Notes under the pieces: generated by a model | The model's database searches: none | What the model was told of the DNA's origin: nothing | Seen by the model: the letters and a program-made list of their open reading frames with translations, nothing else | Part shown: positions 27,725 through 40,502 of the stretch, piece by piece | How positions within the stretch are numbered: the stretch's first letter is position 1 | Layout of the letters: each line of letters opens with the position of its first letter | Made by a program: the position numbers and the translations under genes | NCBI RefSeq assembly: GCF_004798865.1 | Contig: NW_025336479.1 | Coordinates: 8,262,485-8,326,484, forward strand | Reading direction: 5' to 3' | From: Varanus komodoensis | Taxonomy: Eukaryota > Chordata > Lepidosauria > Squamata > Varanidae | DNA: 64,000 nt

Positions 27725-27893
27725 CCATCTATATCCTGCTTTTCCCCCTGCAGGGAACACAAGGGCAGGGCATGATACAATCCTCTTCCACTTCTTCCCT
27801 GTCACAAGCCGTGAGCCTCATGACTGAGGAGGGATTAGCACCGGGATCCCCCATGGCAGCCCAGCAGTCTAACCACTCCACCACAAGGGGTCA
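27725..27893 (-). mobile_element. tRNA-derived SINE (old, internally deleted)
   Basis: Begins tatatcctgcttttccccct and ends with a tRNA-like head remnant, gcagtctaaccactccacca ca. The central 'accctgtgaggtaggtt' block is mostly lost. Orientation is minus. Confidence 0.65.
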
Positions 27894-28385
27894 GTGACAC
27901 GAATGCGGATCACAACATGGGCTTTGCGCAGGGGAACGGTTTCAATGCGATTCTTCCTCCAGGCAACAAGTGTGTGTCTCCTGCCCCCCCCCCCCCGCCC
28001 ACCCACCCACCCACCTTGCTGTCCAGCCACTGCCTTAAGGTGACTGGGACACCCTTGATTCCTCAAAATCAGGGGTGGGAGATCGTCTGGCCCAACACAT
28101 GAAATCCAGCATGGATTCATGTCACGGGCATAATTAGCAAACGGACACAGGCACAGCATATTTGAGGGAAGAATGGGTGAGCCCAGAACTGGGATGGTCA
28201 GGCCCAACCTTTCTGCTTACTCTGTTTTTTGAACGTGTGAAAAGGCCTCTGAGGTTTGAGCTCCTGTTTCCACATCCTCTCCCGTATGCCAAACTGTTCT
28301 TGCTGTCTAAATATGCCACGGACGTGAATCTTCGGCTCTGCTTGAGAAAGAAAATGGCCTAAAGCGAAACGATGGTTGCCAAAGG

Positions 28386-28391
28386 ATTTTA
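28386..28391 (-). terminator. Candidate poly(A) signal ATTAAA
   Basis: ATTAAA, the common variant hexamer, lies about 30 nt beyond the TAG of the terminal exon on the minus strand. It would give an unusually short 3' UTR. No closer AATAAA is visible, so a longer alternative 3' end further downstream cannot be excluded. Confidence 0.35.
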
Positions 28392-28422
28392 ATGCCATGC
28401 AGAGCAGCCAAGCGTAAAGGAA

Positions 28423-28895
28423 CTATTGCTGCGGGGACGCCGTCTCTTCCCTGCTGCTGGTGGCATCGTACGGCAGCTTCATTGGCAACACACGGAGAGG
28501 AGTTCTCCTCCTGGAAAAAATGACCAAGTTCTCTGTAGCCAAGGGTCCCGAAGGTGAGAAGCTGCTGGGCACCCCAGGGCTGCCGTAACTGGCGGACAAG
28601 TCCTTGCTAATGCCAAAGGGACTTGCCATATTGCCGAACTGTGACAGTGGTGGGCTCGGTTCAGCTGCCACTTCTGCTTTCTCAGGCAAGTGGCTGGGTT
28701 TTCTTGGTGGGAGGTTGGCCTGGGTGCCCTCACTCCTGCTCCCCCGTGATGTTCCCAGGAACTTGGCAATCCTTAACTTGTCTTGCTCCACAAACATTTT
28801 GACCATGGGCGATACGTGAGTGGTGTAGGCTGGCCACTGGCAGCTGTGGATCAGACAGCGTGGGATGCCGATGTTGCCCGACACCAAAGACCGAT
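28423..28895 (-). CDS. Terminal coding exon of an unidentified gene
   Basis: On the minus strand the sequence ttttccccctag precedes position 28895, a good polypyrimidine tract and acceptor. The frame then runs open for 156 codons plus TAG at 28425-28423. It enters in phase 1: the first two bases, AT, complete a GAT codon begun by the G at 30236. The N-terminal part is dense and looks folded (IGIPRCLIHSCQW, then MVKMFVEQDKLRIAKFLG). From about residue 50 it becomes Ser/Pro-rich and probably disordered, ending with a basic patch (SRRRTPLR) and ETASPQQ. There is no membrane segment. The family is not recognised. The FVEQD...AK stretch faintly recalls Lines-type proteins as I remember them, which is too weak to name it. 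Exon status is fairly secure; function is unknown. Confidence 0.7.
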
Positions 28896-30235
28896 CTAGG
28901 GGGAAAACAAAGCAGAGATTCTGAGGTTTAGGCCCAAGCCTCCAGCTTCAGAGAACAACTCCCTGCCTGTAAATCCAGGTTCTCCAGGGACATTGTAATG
29001 AAAGGGAAAGTCCCTACCCTATTCCAGAAGGAAAGCCTAAAGGGTAAAGGAATTCACAAAATTGCATTTTAAAGATGGGTCTGAATGGTCCCTGTCAATA
29101 TTGTTGCTCTAGAGCCCTTTGTGGTGGTGCTATAAAAGCAGTTGCTTCTTGCCCAGGGCATGCAAGATTTCATTTCTGAAATAGGTATTTATCCTGTGCA
29201 TAACAGTTTTATTCCACGTCATAAATGCTAAACCAACTTATCATCACACACAAGCAATTAAATATATCTAGAACCACTGCTGCAATTCAATGTGCCCCCA
29301 CGTGGGAACGTGCCCTCAGTTCACATGCACCTGCTATTTCAGATGGGAATAGCAGCCCATCCAGGACACACTGCAAGCCCCCGCAGTCCAAACAAAATTA
29401 TGCACCAATATCCATTTCTCTTTGTGGCTTTCACTCAATCCATTTTGGCAGATATCGGAGGGAACTGGATTTGGCCAGAAAGAACTTGCAGAAACAGGAC
29501 AACCAACCTGCCATGGAACAACCTGTGGTGCACGTGGCGAACGAGCGAGCTCACAGAGCGCTGCCTCCCCTGGTCCCCTGGTCTTCCTGCCAGCGTGCTG
29601 AGGACGTGGTGGCTGAACCCACCTTGTTTGCTCTCTCTGAGCGCAACCCAAATTGTCTTAGATCATCTTCTACAACAGGCATATTTTTGCAAATTCATAG
29701 TCAAACAACTATACTTTGCACCTTTGGACACCAAGGCTCATCCACTTCTTTGCACGGGGCTCTATACTCTAAAATGGTTCCTTATGTACATTGCAAATGT
29801 CCCTTTCATGGAAGGCCACTGGAGGCGATTCTATTTTCCTTTTGTGTCTTCCCCTTTTCCCGCATACAGTGGGTATCTTCAGGGATCACCCATGTGACTG
29901 ACCAGTACAGACGGAGACACTTTCCTTGAACTAATTGAAGTGGCAGAAACACTTGGAAATGGGGAGGGGAGGGGGCTGGAAGATGCTGGTGTGTAGAGTA
30001 CCCACAAAGCACCATGAGGGCACACACACAATCAAGGGCACACAATAATGCCTTGTCTAGGGAAGCCCACAGTGATTGGAAGGAAAGTAGTGCTGAAGCA
30101 GCAGCAAGTAAGAAAAACAGTGACCGAAACAACCACACAGAGCTGAAGGAAAAAGGGTTTTTCAAGATGGATTTCTGCCTCCCACTCCCCACTTCAAAGC
30201 ACATTTGTCACAAAAATTAAAACAGAAGTCCTAAC

Positions 30236-30408
30236 CTGAAACAGCAAAATTGCAACCTGATAGAGCGTACATCTTAGCAATTGCATCAGGATGGTCACAC
30301 AGCACTGAAATCCAGATGTTTCCACTGCCCAGAAGAACCAAGAAGGCCACCCTGCAACATTCTTCCAGATCAGAGCAAGGGATATTGCCAGCTCCCTCCT
30401 CAGAGGCT
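30236..30408 (-). CDS. Penultimate coding exon of the same gene
   Basis: The open frame contains a strongly protein-like segment (DLEECCRVAFLVLLGSGN, then WISVLCDHPDAIAKMY), helical and hydrophobic with several Cys. It ends ...AVS plus one base, at TTTCAG|GTTAGG, a usable donor. Splicing to 28895 preserves phase and gives Asp at the junction. The 5' boundary is less certain. The best acceptor is cttcctgagtag just before 30408; a weaker alternative (tgtccag) would add about 15 codons (about 45 nt). An in-frame TAA further upstream excludes a much longer exon. The composition suggests an alpha-helical repeat or domain core, but this is inference. Confidence 0.62.
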
Positions 30409-30961
30409 CTACTCAGGAAGCAGTTGGCTGGATGCCATTCACCCACTCTGGACACTGGCAGTTCCACTTATCTGAGGTCTGGCAGAGAAGCTCACCTGCA
30501 AGTTAGAGCCACAGGCTCCTGGTGGGGAAGGCAGGTTCCAGCCCCTGCCTTCTATTTCACGCAGGGCCCTTCCTGCAAACTGGTCCCATGACCACCTGAA
30601 GCAGCAGACTGGAACCTTCCAACCAGAAGATCTACTTATGTATCATTCTCCTACACTGCTTGCCTCTGTGCATGAGCAGAGACAAGCAGAACAATTCTGC
30701 TCCAAAGCATAACCACAAGCAACAACCTGTTCCATGAGTGGGATGGAAAACAGGTAAAACGATGTGCCCACAGTCTGGTTGCTTTTCCTTTCCTCTGGCC
30801 TTTTCCTCTACTGTGGGTTTGCTGTTAGATGTTGTGCAGAAACCCTCCCCCCCCCCCGGCACCCCCCCCCCAAAAGAAGACGCCATGGCATTTCAAAGTA
30901 AACGGTTTAAAGTTGCTGAAGAAAAATGTCAGTAGGAAAAAGCATTAAAATCTGTTTGTGG

Positions 30962-30986
30962 ACACACACACACACACACACACACA
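30962..30986 (+). repeat. (AC)n microsatellite
   Basis: About twelve AC units inside the intron upstream of the penultimate exon. Confidence 0.95.
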
Positions 30987-32534
30987 GAGGCAATGGCATA
31001 ATAAAAAAAGGGATGAATTCATCCAATTAACTGTGTCCCCATGTTATCTCATGGAAGCGTTTTCTTACTGCTACTGGCCCTGCTCTCTGTTAGTTCTCCA
31101 GTTCCTGTAGTTTTGCTCTGCCACTTAAACCATCCTTGGCAAAATTTCCTGCACTGGGCAGGGGATGAACCCGGTAGCCCCCTGGCCCCTCCCAGCCCTA
31201 CCATTCTGTGTGCCTATGAATCTTCCCTCTAGCATTCTGGCCCTCTTTCCTTCCTTGTGCCTTATCTCTCTGCCTGTGGGCTTTATCTTCTAAATTTATC
31301 TCTCCCCACACAACATCAGCCAGTCAGGAGGGCAGTTTTTTGTTCATTACTTGACAATTAACTTTGTTCCCCAAGATTGTTTTTCTCTTTCTCTTACTCT
31401 GACTTTCTGTTGAACTTTCTAACTTCCTGCTTCCTCAGCAAAACTTCCCGGCCTCTATATCCTAACTAAAATTTTGACCTCTGAGCTATTAACCTTTTGC
31501 CTGAAGCCGGTTAGCACAGAGATGCAGGGCATTTGATCCCAGAATTCCCTACAACCAAATCAAATAGCAAAAATTGAGGACAGTTGTGCTGTTTCAGACA
31601 AGGCAGGTCAGACTCCCAAAGTCTTCTTTTCTTTGTTGAATAAACTATAGCTGAATAAGCTGATATCAAAATGACTGAAGGTGCAGGTTGAATGGTAGAG
31701 TTTCTGGTCAGGAGCACTAGCATTCAGAAGGCTGAGCTGTTAGTAATAATGAAGATCTGGGGAGACAACTTGAATCTCAGGGCACAGTCAAGCCTTGCAG
31801 TTATTCCTAGTCCCCCATTAAAGCAGGTTGCTGTCATTCAGCTGGAAGATGAAACTCAAGAGTGACATGAGTAAGCCATCTCAAGGAAAGCCAGTCAAAG
31901 AGAATTATAAATGCTGAGAAGGATAACTGGGAAGAGAGTGTCATCATTGCAAATCAGAACAATACAAAAGGGATGTGCTAAGAAATCTTTGTGGATTTCA
32001 GGCTTGGAAATCTACACAGATCCAAATAATTCAAAGCACAGTCCCTTGTGGCCACCCAGGGCCAGGCACAGGGAAACTGGACTAACGACTGACTGGCCAC
32101 TGTGTTGGATAACAGGTCAATATGGAGTAGCGTTCAGTGACAAGCGATGCTCCTTCTCACATCTGCATGGATGAAATTCCTCTAGTCAATGTGAACTTAC
32201 ACCGCATTCTTCATTTTCAAGCCAATGTGCAAACTGAAACAAACTTTTCCTTCAAAATTCACACTACTCCAAATGTTGTAATGGAGTTCTCTAATCATAA
32301 CATGCACACATTCAGGGAAATCATGTTCAAATGCATATCTGAGAAAATGCATACAAATCTGCTTGTCTCAAGAGAAGTGTACACTAAAATGCAAATACAT
32401 TTTTATGCAAACATTTTAAAACAAATGTTCAGTGTTCGAGAAAAAACAAACTCGAGATTGGAGAAATTCTCAAAGTTTGAGACATGCTGAGTTTAAGATT
32501 GGTAAAATGAGAAACCAAAACTGGCATATTCATC

Positions 32535-32535
<1 letters not shown>

Positions 32536-32569
<34 letters not shown>

Positions 32570-32955
32570 TAACGTTTCTATGCCGCCCCTTGCCGAAGCC
32601 TCGGGGCGGCTTACAACACAATAAAATACATTGAAATACAATAGAACATAATAAATTACCATTAAATACAAAAATACAAAAAAATACACTGAGNNNNNNN
32701 NNNNNNNNNNNNNNNNNNNNNNNNNNNNNNNNNNNNNNNNNNNNNNNNNNNNNNNNNNNNNNNNNNNNNNNNNNNNNNNNNNNNNNNNNNNNNTGTCCTG
32801 GCCAGATCATATATTTTAACAATTAAAATGATGTTTAAATAAAAAGGTCTTTACCTGGCGCCGAAAAACCAGTAACGACGGTGCCAGGCGGACCTCTTTG
32901 GGGAGTGAATTCCATAGGTTGGGCGCCACCGCAGAGGTTGGGCGCCATCCATCCT
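32536..32955 (-). mobile_element. L2/CR1-type LINE 3' end, inverted, split by an assembly gap
   Basis: Read on the minus strand it gives NLWNSLPKEVRLAPSLLVF, RRQVKTFLFKHHFNC and stop, a 3' UTR, then the compact hairpin-like block gccgccccgaggcttcggca aggggcggc and an (AAT)n tail (TTA repeat at 32537-32568). This is the same group as 59.6-60.0 kb but a different subfamily. The 100-N gap falls inside its 3' UTR, so its length is not known. Confidence 0.85.
32694..32793. other. Assembly gap (100 N)
   Basis: Exactly 100 N, the conventional placeholder for a gap of unknown length. It lies inside a LINE 3' UTR, so collapsed or unassembled repeat is the likely cause. Distances across it should not be trusted. 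Confidence 1.
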
Positions 32956-35702
32956 TACCTCATTTCTCTTACCAGTGAATGGATATCTGGCAGGGGCTTA
33001 AAGAGCCAGATGAACTACAGCTAGCAAGTTTTTAGAGGGCCTCCTCTGTGTCTTTCACCATTGTCTGACACACAGAAATCTTCCCTCCTACATTTCTGGG
33101 TGGCAGGCTGCAGTTTAAGCCCATAGGTGTGATGCACAGAGATCACGGTGAAGAAATTGAGTTCCTTTGGCAGTGTATCCTGGTCTACTGAAACCAGCCA
33201 GGTACATACTGGAAGCTGTCCCTGTACAGGTAAAGATGCCTAGTGGCCCATCTGCAGGTCCTCAGTGCTTCTTCTGCACTAGGACCCTTCAGTACTGATG
33301 CGGCATTGCTCCTCTGCAGTCAGTGAAACCAGAACTATGGCTGTGCTGACAACCAATCCTTATTTTAAACTAGAAAGCAATTTGTTTTAGATAAATTACA
33401 GCCAGCAATTTTAATCGGCATGACAAAGGCTCAGTAAGGGACAGAAGGGAGGAGGCACCATCTGTTGCTCTTTCTGAGACATCTAAATGTGTTGGGCTAG
33501 TCCAAGACATGCAAGGTAATTATTCATAAGGGTGGTAACTGAGAGATTCCCTGTAAACGAGAGTGAGATGGGCCAAACCATTCCAGACTCAGTGGGTAAT
33601 TCATAGATGTTCAAAATGGCCATTTGACATATATTAATAAATCCACAAAACTGCATGGCATCCTGTCCTGTTAATGCAATGAAGTGATGGAAAGAACAGA
33701 TCTGACTTTTCCATTATCCTTAAAATGGAAGGCTGGGTGTTCAAGCAGAAGAAACATGTCACTGCTACAGAATCACAGAACAGGAAGGGGATGCAAAGAG
33801 CACCAAGACCAGCATTTTCTAAACTGAGGCCACCTAAATGTTTGCAACCCATCGGCATCGGCCCCTGTCAGCATGGCCAAGAATTCTGGCAACTCTCATC
33901 CAAAATTCATCAGGTGGGAAGGGGCCAATCTAGACCCTGCACGTCCAGTGCAGAAAACCTCTTTCTGGGGCATCGTGCAGCTGCTTGAAAATGGCTCCCC
34001 AAAGATAGTCCAGCATCTTCCAGGGAAGTCTGCTCCACTGTTGAACAGCATGTATGGTCCAGAAGTTCTCAGTTAGGTCCTACTAAGTCCTTTTGAATCA
34101 AAGGATTTAAAACTCAGAATCTCTCCTCCTCTCCTCAGGAAGAGAGAGGCAGCACGACCAAGGAAGGGACACAGTAAAATTGCCAACTAGAAAACATCTT
34201 TCCATAGGTGCCATTAAAAACCTGCCTGCATCTGTGATGAAAAGGTTTTTATTGTTGTTATCACTAATATTATTATTATTCGTACCACACAACTCTGTAG
34301 TTCCTATACTTGACCCCTCCCTCCAATAAATCCCCTCCAATCTCCAACTCTGGCCCCTGCTGATGTTTCACTGCACCAAGCCCATCCTGCCACCGAGCCT
34401 ATAAACTCCTAGAACTTGGCTGGCTTTCTGCATGCCGTTTCTCTATGGTTACCCTGACAAAAAAAACACTTTGTTTTGGTGCCATGCCCATTAGGCTGAT
34501 TGAGTTCACTGGGGACAGCAGGAAGCCATTTGACAGGAAAAGTCCTGTGAAGCATAACTTTGCAGATAAAAATATTGGGATTGTTCCTCTGCAGCTGGGC
34601 AGCCCTGCTCAAGGATCTTGGCATAGACTGGCAGCCTACGGGTTGCTGATATGCTGAAGGCTTCCATGACCGAACAGTAAATGAAAAGGAAAAAGAGAAA
34701 GTTCCTCACATCTCCAAACAGAAGTCTTTCGCTGTATATGGAAGTGAGAATATGAGTATTATAGCAACCTAGCAGTGCATGTGACAGTGGATCACTAATT
34801 CTAGCTCTGATGAGAGGCTGGCAAGGGGGTATTTTTCACACTCTTCTATTTAAAGGCAATTTATCTGCAGTGGAGGGGGCGGGGGGAGGAGAGGGGAAAT
34901 CTAGTTAATGCTGTTGGCTGTAACGCAGCATGCGCTGACATGCCACAGAAAAGTAGTAAAAGTAAATGAGGGGAAGAGAAATATGCTGGGAAAACAGGGG
35001 ACTTTGGGGATGTTATGGACCAATTTCAACTTCTTTTTACTCCTTCTCTTCTTGTTTGTGATTAAAAAACTGCATGCATCTAGCCACCCCTGCATCACGC
35101 ACTAAAAGGTGTAAGGCCCCAGAGCTTGTCTCCTATTTATTTTGCCATATGCTTTCTATTCGCTCTGTCTGGGACCCCGAGTCAGAAGGCGCCCCTGGCT
35201 AATGAGGAGGAGGAAGAGGAGGAAAGGCAAATGCTTCAGTTCATTTTGGAAGAAAGAGGCAAACTAACCCAAAATACTTGTTTTCAAGTGGGCACAATGG
35301 TTACTCTGCACGTTTGTATATGAATTTCAGTCTGTGACTGGATGCAACCCAATATAAACAGAGTAAATACATAACCCACCTGGTTATTGCCATCATCATA
35401 ATCCCCCTCCAAATGGAGGAAAATAAGGAAGGATCACAATTGTGTGTTTTTTAAAAAAAATCAGCATGCAAAAGTGTTGCATAAAATGAAAAGCAGGCAT
35501 TCATGGTCTCATCACTAAAACCGTTGGTGAAGTACAGCCAGCCAGCCAGTTCAGAGATATTATTCTCATTTTCGCAAAGTTCATGGCCGCTGAACTTGTC
35601 ACCAAAGTGCTTCCTGAAGTAGCTCTATGAAGGAAGGGCCCAAGGTAGTGGCCGTTCATGTCTCAAGTTAAACAAGTACCACTCCAGAGAGTGTACATCC
35701 CT

Positions 35703-35796
35703 TAAGTCAGCACTCCCCAACTGCAAGTGTGTTGGACTATAACTCCCATCATCCCCTAGCCAGCCAAGGAGCAGGTTGGGGAAGGCTGCCTTAGGC
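35703..35796. mobile_element. Foldback MITE, related copy
   Basis: cagcactccccaactgcaag, ttggactataactcccatca tcccctagccagcc, then ggttggggaaggctgcc. It shares its ends (ccccaac.../gttgggga) with the element at 46.95 kb, with the interior deleted. Confidence 0.65.
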
Positions 35797-36465
35797 TCTG
35801 AGATATGTATTTTCGGATGAAATACCCCAGCCAACTGCACTGCAGCTCAGTGGACAGGCACAGAGATCGTGCACTAAGATGGGGCTAATCATACTCCAAG
35901 ATATTGAGCAGCAGTCCAAGTTTGTGTTGCTTTCCTATGTCTCTCAAGCTACCTAAAAAGCTCCCTTAGCTGGAGCCCCAAATTATGAGTTTCTGTTTTT
36001 ATCACTCCCAGATAAGAACAGGCCACCTAAAGAGCAACGCAATACCCCACTGCTGATGCCCAATATTTTTCTTGCTCATTTCTAACTTGTGTCAAACAGT
36101 ATTTTTGGAAGTAAGTTGCAGTCTTCATGCATTTTATGAAAAAGCATAAGACATTATCATGAGAAAATCCCTCCTTTCCTTTTAGTTATGAATATGTTTG
36201 CATTTTCTGTGTAAGTCCACTGCCAAAGAATTGGGCCCCGTGCTAGTCTAGTCAGCAATCCAGAGTAGGTCTTGAGAATGGATTTTCTTGCACAATCAGT
36301 CACAGTCAGAGGGAAACAAGAGAAAGCTTTAAATTTCCGAGGCCTATTGGCTTATCAGGAAGGACAGGTCAACACGCAATCCAAGCCCACAGAGGTTCTC
36401 TGAATTCTTTGTGGAAGCTCATTTTGCCTCATTTGCATTCTGGAACATGAGCAGCCATACTTTGT

Positions 36466-36508
36466 CTTTTAGCCTATTGGAGGGAAATGCTCCTCAATAG
36501 GCTAAAAG
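36466..36508. repeat. Perfect 14-bp inverted repeat (hairpin)
   Basis: CTTTTAGCCTATTG (36466-36479) is followed after 15 nt by its exact reverse complement CAATAGGCTAAAAG (36495-36508). It is located in repeat-free intronic DNA. No poly-T follows, so it is not a Pol III terminator. Confidence 0.7.
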
Positions 36509-39500
36509 ATGAAATATACATTTTTTCGTGGGAGGGAGTTGAACAAATGTGTATTTGTGCAATGATACTCTTTCAAACACAAGCACAAGTTTGGAAAATT
36601 GTGAAAATCTCCCCAGAGTTGTGGTCCTTCTCATGTTCTTATTTGGGGTTGCAAGTTCACATGATTTACAAACAGGAAAGACTTCCTCTTACATTTCTGA
36701 TTAATGTGGTTAGAGTTTGTGCGCTACTCTCCTGGAAACCTACTGGATAGTCTCTGCCACATAACTGAAGGTAAATGAAACATGCACGCACCTTCCCACA
36801 CCTGCACTGATAGAATTTTGGGCTCTATTTTTGTTTTGCTTGAAAGTTGAATCCCTAACTGCAGGAGCAAATAAGCACACATCGCATCTTTTAACAGAGG
36901 AGCAAAGCCACACTCTCCCACAGCAGTATCCCATCAATTCCGGAATATGTTCTCTTTGTAACTCTGCAATTATTTGAAGAAAACCTGCTCCTTTTCTTCT
37001 GCAGGTGTCCATTGGGCTTGCACAATGATCACACAAATATTACAGGAATGAGCCAAAAACCACCGTACTGCAAGGGCTAAAGCTGTTCCTGTTGCTCGGA
37101 ACAAGAACAAAAACCAAAACACAAAAGAAACTTCACCTCTTAGGCATGCCCAGGAATGTGTTGCGCAAGGCAGCCAGGAAAGTCTTCCTCTCCCAGTTCC
37201 CGCTGGGAAAGCCTAGCCTATCAAGTACATGCAACCCTGGCCTCAGTTGTGGGGCATTCACAGGTGCCTTCTCCCTGCATGAGCCATGCAGCTCGGGATG
37301 CGGCCCGCACCTGATGCTTCGGCCCATTGCCAGCTGCACTGCAGCCTCGAAGAGCAAAGCTCAAGAAAGCCCCGAGAGGAGCCAGGAGAGGGACAGCACT
37401 CACAGCCACTTGGGGTGGGTGGGGAGCTTGTTTCTGCGAAATGCCAAGGCAACAAATAGTTGACATTAGGATTGCAGGCAGGCTGTGGGACTGGGCTATT
37501 CCTTTCAGGCCTCACACAAAGGGCCCTTTTTTGTCTTGCTGTCAAAGACAAGCAACAGAACAAGCCATAACAGAAACAATATTGATGGCTAGGAAAAGGC
37601 CCCTGGAATTTCTGAGGAGGGCTTGCTATCCCCAAGACACAATGGCCTGTGCTTGGAAAGACAGACCACGTAGGACGCAAAGGCCAAACGGTTCCCATGT
37701 GACCATGAACTTGCCTCTCGAACCATCCTCCCCTCCCACTCCAGCTGGTGCCCCCTCACCCAGCAAGTGGTGGTGAGAGCCAGTGCCAGCCCCAGGTTTC
37801 GGGGGGCACATGGGCAAGACACCCACGGCGGGACCTCTCGCTTGGCGTCCCTACCTTCTCAGCAGTGCTCTTCTTCCTCCTCCACTTTCTCAGCAGCACT
37901 ACTGCTTGCCTGCCTGCCAGGGAGCGAGTGGGCAATAGCATCTCTGGCTCCTCTTCCTCACCACCAGCGTCGCCTGGGCCAGCGGGAGAGGCAGGGAAAC
38001 AAGTGGCTGCAGCGAGACATGCAGGACCAGCCCCAGGGCTCTCCAGCCACTCAGTGCACCATGGCTGGGGCACGGGCTCTTGGACAGTGCCCGGGTGTGC
38101 CCACCCTTGATGCTGGCTCTGATGCCAGGGCTTTTCATGCCTATGGCCATCCAGGCGTGCACTGACTGGCGCCCACGACCTTCTCCTGGTTTACTGCTGA
38201 GACCTGTCAACTGGTGCCTAGTTCAGCGGTGGCGCTACAGGTGACGTGTCCCAGTGACACTTCCAAACCGCAGATGTTGCCACTCTGATGAAAGCAACAT
38301 CTGACGGGGCTGATCTGTAAGGGGGGAGCTGGGGGTGGGCAAGTGGGCTGCTTCACCCTGTCGTTATGCTCTGGTTTCCTCTCCTTTAAGGCTCAGCCCC
38401 TTTCCACCAAGCTCTGTTTCCAGATCCATGGGTCTGTCATGGTGGATAACACTGATCAGGGTTCAGAAACCCTGTTGCCACACGATGCCTTGGCCTGGCC
38501 TAGGGGGTCTTCCCAGAGAATAGCTTTTCCAGGTGGAATAAATGCACGTTTCCCCTCTTCGTCTGCTGGACAGTCCAATAGTTTCCTTCTTTATGTGAGT
38601 GCTCCTGTAGCACAGATCCGTAGCATTTCCCCAGTACAGTCCTTGAGGTCTCACAGGTAGAAGACAGAGTGGTGCTTGTGCTGGGCGGAGATCAGTATGA
38701 GAGCTGCAGCTGGCAAGCTGGGAACTGGCTGCACCCTGGCCAAGGTACTGCAGCAGATGCCACCTGCTTCTGCCCTCGTCCCTTTAAGCACAACGCCTGT
38801 ATTGCTTCCTATTAGCCAGCTGCCTTTGGAAGGGCAGCCGCTGTGGTTCCACATCGCAGTGGATGCAGCACTGTTCTGCAATGTCCATCCCTACCAGGGA
38901 TAGATCCATACATTGTGCATATTTAGACGGAAAGCACTCCCAGCATTCCCCTGCTAGTCCCGCTTCTTAACTTTAAACAGATAATTTAGAAAATGAGCCC
39001 AGCCAGCTGGGGTTATTAATTTTTTTGTTTTTTCTGCCTCCTCCTGCCCACTCATCCTTCCCTGCCCCTTTAAAAAGCCTTATCGGAAATATTCCAGGCA
39101 CTCTGGCTCTGGTCCGATTTGTGCAGCCGCCACCTCTGCCTCCGGGGCTGGTGCTGTCACTGGGCCAGGCTGGGCTCCAGCTCCCGCTCTGCTCAGTGCG
39201 GCTCTGGTCGACGTGGTGCTGGGAGGGAAGGAGGCAGGCACAGTGGGGCGGCTGAAAGCTGCGCCTCTGGCTTTGCCGTCGCTCCAGTGCCGGTTGTTTC
39301 CCAGGCAGAACTAGCGCCCAGGGGGCTGGAGCTCTGCAGTCCGTTCTCCTGCCCCAGTTGCCCCACAGGCCCCACGTGTGCATCGCGTGCAGATGGAACT
39401 GGAACAGACTAGGATAAATCCGCACGGGCATCACGGACAGTGGGTTGGATCAGGCGCATCGCTACAAAGCAAAGGACAGACCTCGAGACCTGCTTTGCAG

Positions 39501-40448
39501 TGCTAAGCACCGAACAGAACTGGTTGAGATGATGTGGCAAGGCTAGCGACTGGCCCCCTGAAGCTGCCTCACTCCCTTGGCTGCTAGGATCCAACCAAAG
39601 GAATCCTCAGTACCTGCAGGGAATGTGGGCAAAGGTGATAATCAGTAATTACTTAACTTCTGGTGGAGTCTTCCCCTCCTGGTGCTCTCCTGATATGTTG
39701 GACTGTGAATCCAAACATTCGGTCAGCTTGCTGGCTGAGGACGTTGGAAGTTGCCTTCCAATGGAGCAACTCAGCACCAGGTTGATGGCAGCTCCAGTGT
39801 GTGGCTTTCTGAGAAAACTGTTCTGATTCCTTAGAAGCAGCTGTCCAAGCGAGTTAACCCTGCACTGAGTGCATGCACCAGATCTGGAATGACTTCATAT
39901 GGGCATCTGGTTGCAGACAAGACATGGGGGACAACCGGCAAGGAGTTCTGCTGCATTCCCATGTTGTAGAGAGAATGCAGGGACACCTCTCGAGGCCCTT
40001 TAAATATGAGCGCTGTTTCCATAGCAAGTACATAAAGAGAGAGATACTAATGGCAAAGTCAGTTTAGGACAAGGCCATGCATTTGTGTGGCATGCCGCAC
40101 ACTCGCTGATACTCCATTCCTTGCTGGAAGGAGCTGTCCATCAACATTTCGCTGTCGAAGCCACGGGGAGGAGTCAGCAACTTCGCTTGAGCGTGACCCA
40201 CGCAAGGAATAAAGATAGTACAGACACAATAGTTGGCATTGTGGATGGAAACGAAGGAAGCATTTCATAGCAGCCACATATCTCAGTGGGTGGTAAGGTT
40301 GCCAGCTTTCTTCCTTTGGCAGTGCTCATGTGCCTTTTAATGCCTACATGATAGGCAAGCATTTAGGAAGTAAAGCTGCCCCCCTACCCACTGTGCCACC
40401 ATGTTGGGGAAAGTTTAGCTGGTCAAGGCCTGTCTGTTATGAAGACAG

Positions 40449-40502
40449 AGAAGGAAGGAAGGAAGGAAGGAAGGAAGGAAGGAAGGAAGGAAGGAAGGAA
40501 GG
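40449..40502 (+). repeat. (GGAA)n microsatellite
   Basis: About 13 uninterrupted ggaa units. GGAA arrays can bind ETS factors, but this is only a sequence observation. Confidence 0.95.

Larger units (their letters stand above)
23710..28385. other. No gene recognised apart from old SINEs
   Basis: Downstream flank of the minus-strand gene. It contains two old SINEs, G/C homopolymers and a GT/GC-rich run near 27.6 kb. Any extended 3' UTR of the gene would lie at the right-hand end of this stretch. Confidence 0.45.

Noticed and set aside
27984-28013. Array of CCCA units as a telomere-like or CRISPR-like repeat
   Set aside because: Only four units of a simple C-rich repeat with no spacers; not TTAGGG.
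33800-33930. Possible further foldback MITE copy
   Set aside because: Only scattered similarity (ccaagaattctggcaactct catccaaaa); too diverged to call.
37092-37776. Overlapping long frames on both strands near 37.1-37.8 kb
   Set aside because: Several frames are open at once because of base composition. One minus-strand 50-nt piece (after cggggctttcttgag, ending CATCAG|GTGCGG) has splice-like edges but is too short to judge.
39060-39420. GC-rich segment with ttaaaa and CpGs as a promoter
   Set aside because: CpG content is moderate, no exon follows on either strand, and the TATA-like run is imperfect.
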